A stretch of DNA of 8,443 bases from Xanthobacteraceae bacterium. Its GTDB lineage: Bacteria; Pseudomonadota; Alphaproteobacteria; Rhizobiales; Xanthobacteraceae. The notes beneath the pieces were generated by a model, which was not told the origin of the DNA, did no database searches, and saw only the letters and a list, made by a program, of their open reading frames with translations. Below, one piece after another: positions 7,017 through 8,443 of this stretch (position 1 is its first letter; each line of letters opens with the position of its first letter). The stretch lies in the NCBI GenBank assembly GCA_030043335.1, contig JASHXX010000320.1:1-8443 (forward strand), read 5' to 3'. The position numbers were made by a program, and so were the translations under genes.

Positions 7017-7334
7017 TCACACCGAAGCGGTGATCCACTGCTCCAGCTTCTGCTTCGGCGCGGCGCCGACCTGGCGGGAGGCGAGCTGGCCGTCCTTGAA
7101 CAGCATCAGAGTCGGGATCGACATGATGCCGTATTTGGCTGCGGTGCCCGGATTCTCGTCGACGTTGAGCTTGACGATCTTGACCTTGCCATTGAGCGAA
7201 TTGGAAATCTCCTCCAGCGCCGGCGAAATCATGCGACAGGGGCCGCACCACTCCGCCCAGAAGTCCACCACGACCGGTCCATTCGCCTGGAGCACGTCCT
7301 TGTCGAACGTCGCGTCCGTCACCTTGTCGACCAT
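7017..7334 (-). CDS. trxA: Thioredoxin
   Basis: A 105-residue classical thioredoxin, a general cytosolic disulfide reductase recycled by thioredoxin reductase. It serves, among others, ribonucleotide reductase and methionine sulfoxide reductase. The active site is WCGPC (Trp29, Cys30, Cys33), preceded by VVVDFWAE. The cis-proline loop is SIPTLMLF (Pro74), and the buried Asp is in VDFW (Asp24). The single domain is of normal length, without signal peptide or membrane anchor, so it is the cytosolic TrxA type rather than a cytochrome-c-biogenesis thioredoxin. The ATG at 7334 has GAGG six bases upstream on the - strand. It lies 75 bp downstream of addA on the same strand, an adjacency common in alphaproteobacteria. 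A promoter candidate in the gap suggests it can also be expressed independently. Confidence 0.97.
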   Translation of the reverse strand: MVDKVTDATFDKDVLQANGPVVVDFWAEWCGPCRMISPALEEISNSLNGKVKIVKLNVDENPGTAAKYGIMSIPTLMLFKDGQLASRQVGAAPKQKLEQWITASV

Positions 7335-7373
7335 GGAAGACCTCGCTGTTTTCGGGAATGTGGCAGGTGGCTG

Positions 7374-7402
7374 AACCTATGAACGGCATCCGCGGGCGTC
7401 AA
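7374..7402 (-). promoter_or_regulatory. Candidate sigma70-type promoter for trxA
   Basis: On the - strand, TTGACG (7402-7397) is followed after 17 bp by TAGGTT (7379-7374), about 40 bp before the trxA start. The -35 matches the consensus at 5 of 6 positions with ideal spacing; the -10 is weaker, at 4 of 6. The site lies between the addA stop and trxA, where an independent promoter for a highly expressed thioredoxin would be expected. This rests on motif match only. Confidence 0.4.
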
Positions 7403-7409
7403 GGGAACT

Positions 7410-8443
7410 TCACCGCAGCGTGACCCGCTCGATCGCCGCGGCAAGCGCTGCTTGCGTGGCCGCGCCGGGAACCTCGATGACGAGCGGACCCTCGGTGAAC
7501 AGCAATGCCGCGCGAATCGTTTTATCCGGGTAAACGCGCGCCAGCACCGCGGCGTAGAGCACGAGTTGGGCGGCGTACTCCGCCGGCACCGCGGCGAGCC
7601 CTTGCGGAGCGGTCCGGTCGGATTTGTAGTCGACGATCAGCACGGCATCGCGCGTCACCGCCAGACGATCCACCTGTCCGGAAACGGCGATGGCCGGCGC
7701 CCCGGCGCGCGCGATGCGCCCGACGATCGGCACCTCGGCTCGGCTTCCCGGCGCAAAGGCTTCGGCAAAGATCAGATCGTTGAGAATGGTGAGGACCTGC
7801 TGCAAAATTTCCGAGCGCTCGGCGGGGAGGAAATCGGCGGCAGCGCGATCGAGATAGAGTTGCGCAGCGTCGTTGCGGCCGGCCGGCGGAATATCCGGCA
7901 ATGACTGCAGCAGGCGATGGATGAGGCGGCCGCGCTTGAGCGCCTTGCCGCGTTCAGCTGCGGAACCCCTAGCCGGCGTTGAGCCGCCGCCGCGGAAGTC
8001 GTCGGCAAAGACCGAGGACGGCGCGAGCGGCACCGTACGGGGCGTCTCGACGGGCGCCGGCTTACGCAACCATGATGGCGTTTCGGGGGATTTGGGCGCT
8101 TCCGCCGCCCGCGCGGATCCCTCGGCCGCCGCTTCGCCAGGCCGGCAATAGCGGAAGACCTTTCCCAGACCGCCTTCTTCCTCGACCAGAAACGGCCGCA
8201 GCGGCTCGACGACGAGGTTGTACCAGCACCCCGTCGGCCGCGCGCGCTCGCCATCAGCGCCGCAGATGATCAGCCGGTCGGCGGCCCGGGTCATCGCGAC
8301 GTAGAGAAGCCGGCGATATTCGTGCTCGGCCTCGGTCAGCGCCACGCGGCGCGCCGCGGCGACCGCCTCCGCGTCGTCGTCCTTGCGTCCCGCCCAGATC
8401 AGCGCGCCGTCGGCAAGCTTCAGGAGCCGCGGCGGCCGCGGCC
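7410..8443 (-). CDS. addA: Double-strand break repair helicase-nuclease AddA, C-terminal part
   Basis: The last 343 residues of AddA, the UvrD-like helicase and nuclease subunit of AddAB, which resects double-strand DNA ends and prepares them for RecA. The frame is open to the right edge (first complete codon at 8441), so the start lies outside; alphaproteobacterial AddA is about 1,150 residues. Reading from the edge: LLKLADGALIWAGRKDD, then helicase motif VI in EYRRLLYVAMTRAADRLI, a proline-rich linker, and the RecB-type nuclease domain. That domain shows GRLIHRLL (His), GQVDRL (Asp), VLIVDYKSD (the D-x-K catalytic pair) and QLVLYAAVL (the QxxxY motif), so the nuclease looks intact. The C-terminus ends in ALAAAIERVTLR. 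The partner gene addB would be expected just upstream, beyond the window. RecB is the alternative, but the layout and trxA neighbour point to AddA. Confidence 0.93.
   Translation of the reverse strand, partial: PRPPRLLKLADGALIWAGRKDDDAEAVAAARRVALTEAEHEYRRLLYVAMTRAADRLIICGADGERARPTGCWYNLVVEPLRPFLVEEEGGLGKVFRYCRPGEAAAEGSARAAEAPKSPETPSWLRKPAPVETPRTVPLAPSSVFADDFRGGGSTPARGSAAERGKALKRGRLIHRLLQSLPDIPPAGRNDAAQLYLDRAAADFLPAERSEILQQVLTILNDLIFAEAFAPGSRAEVPIVGRIARAGAPAIAVSGQVDRLAVTRDAVLIVDYKSDRTAPQGLAAVPAEYAAQLVLYAAVLARVYPDKTIRAALLFTEGPLVIEVPGAATQAALAAAIERVTLR

Overview
The window is a high-GC, gene-dense chromosomal segment. It looks like an alphaproteobacterium of the order Hyphomicrobiales (Rhizobiales), probably near the Bradyrhizobium/Rhodopseudomonas/Xanthobacteraceae group. 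The clues are the protein sequences, the gene order DUF1674 < > rsmB - heparinase-like - purH and addA-trxA, and two intergenic repeats of a kind I associate with that group. The genus is inference; the broader placement is fairly secure.

Layout, left to right. (1) The 3' end of acs (acetyl-CoA synthetase) enters from the left edge on +. (2) A small secreted L,D-transpeptidase (YkuD fold) follows on +. (3) A short repeat element built on the heptamer CTGACAT fills the junction with the next gene. (4) On the - strand lies a staphylococcal-nuclease-like gene that can only be read through by correcting at least two, perhaps three, single-base indels, so it is probably a pseudogene. Just upstream is a well-formed promoter with a 19-bp spacer that is itself a palindrome. 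(5) A short DUF1674 gene (SdhAF4-like succinate dehydrogenase assembly factor) is on -, diverging from (6) an rsmB-type 16S rRNA m5C methyltransferase on +. (7) A heparinase II/III-like protein and (8) purH follow on +, close enough to rsmB to be one transcription unit. (9) A roughly 80-bp inverted-repeat element lies between the stop codons of purH and trxA. (10) trxA (thioredoxin) and (11) the C-terminal part of addA run on - to the right edge; addA is upstream of trxA.

The set is largely housekeeping: acetate activation, peptidoglycan cross-linking, respiratory-complex assembly, ribosome modification, purine synthesis, thiol redox and double-strand-break repair. I see no defence island, prophage, transposase or CRISPR array, and no new multi-gene system. 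The points most worth a second look are the decayed nuclease with its apparently intact MerR-type promoter, the two hairpin repeats at the two convergent gene junctions, and the uncharacterised heparinase-fold protein between rsmB and purH.
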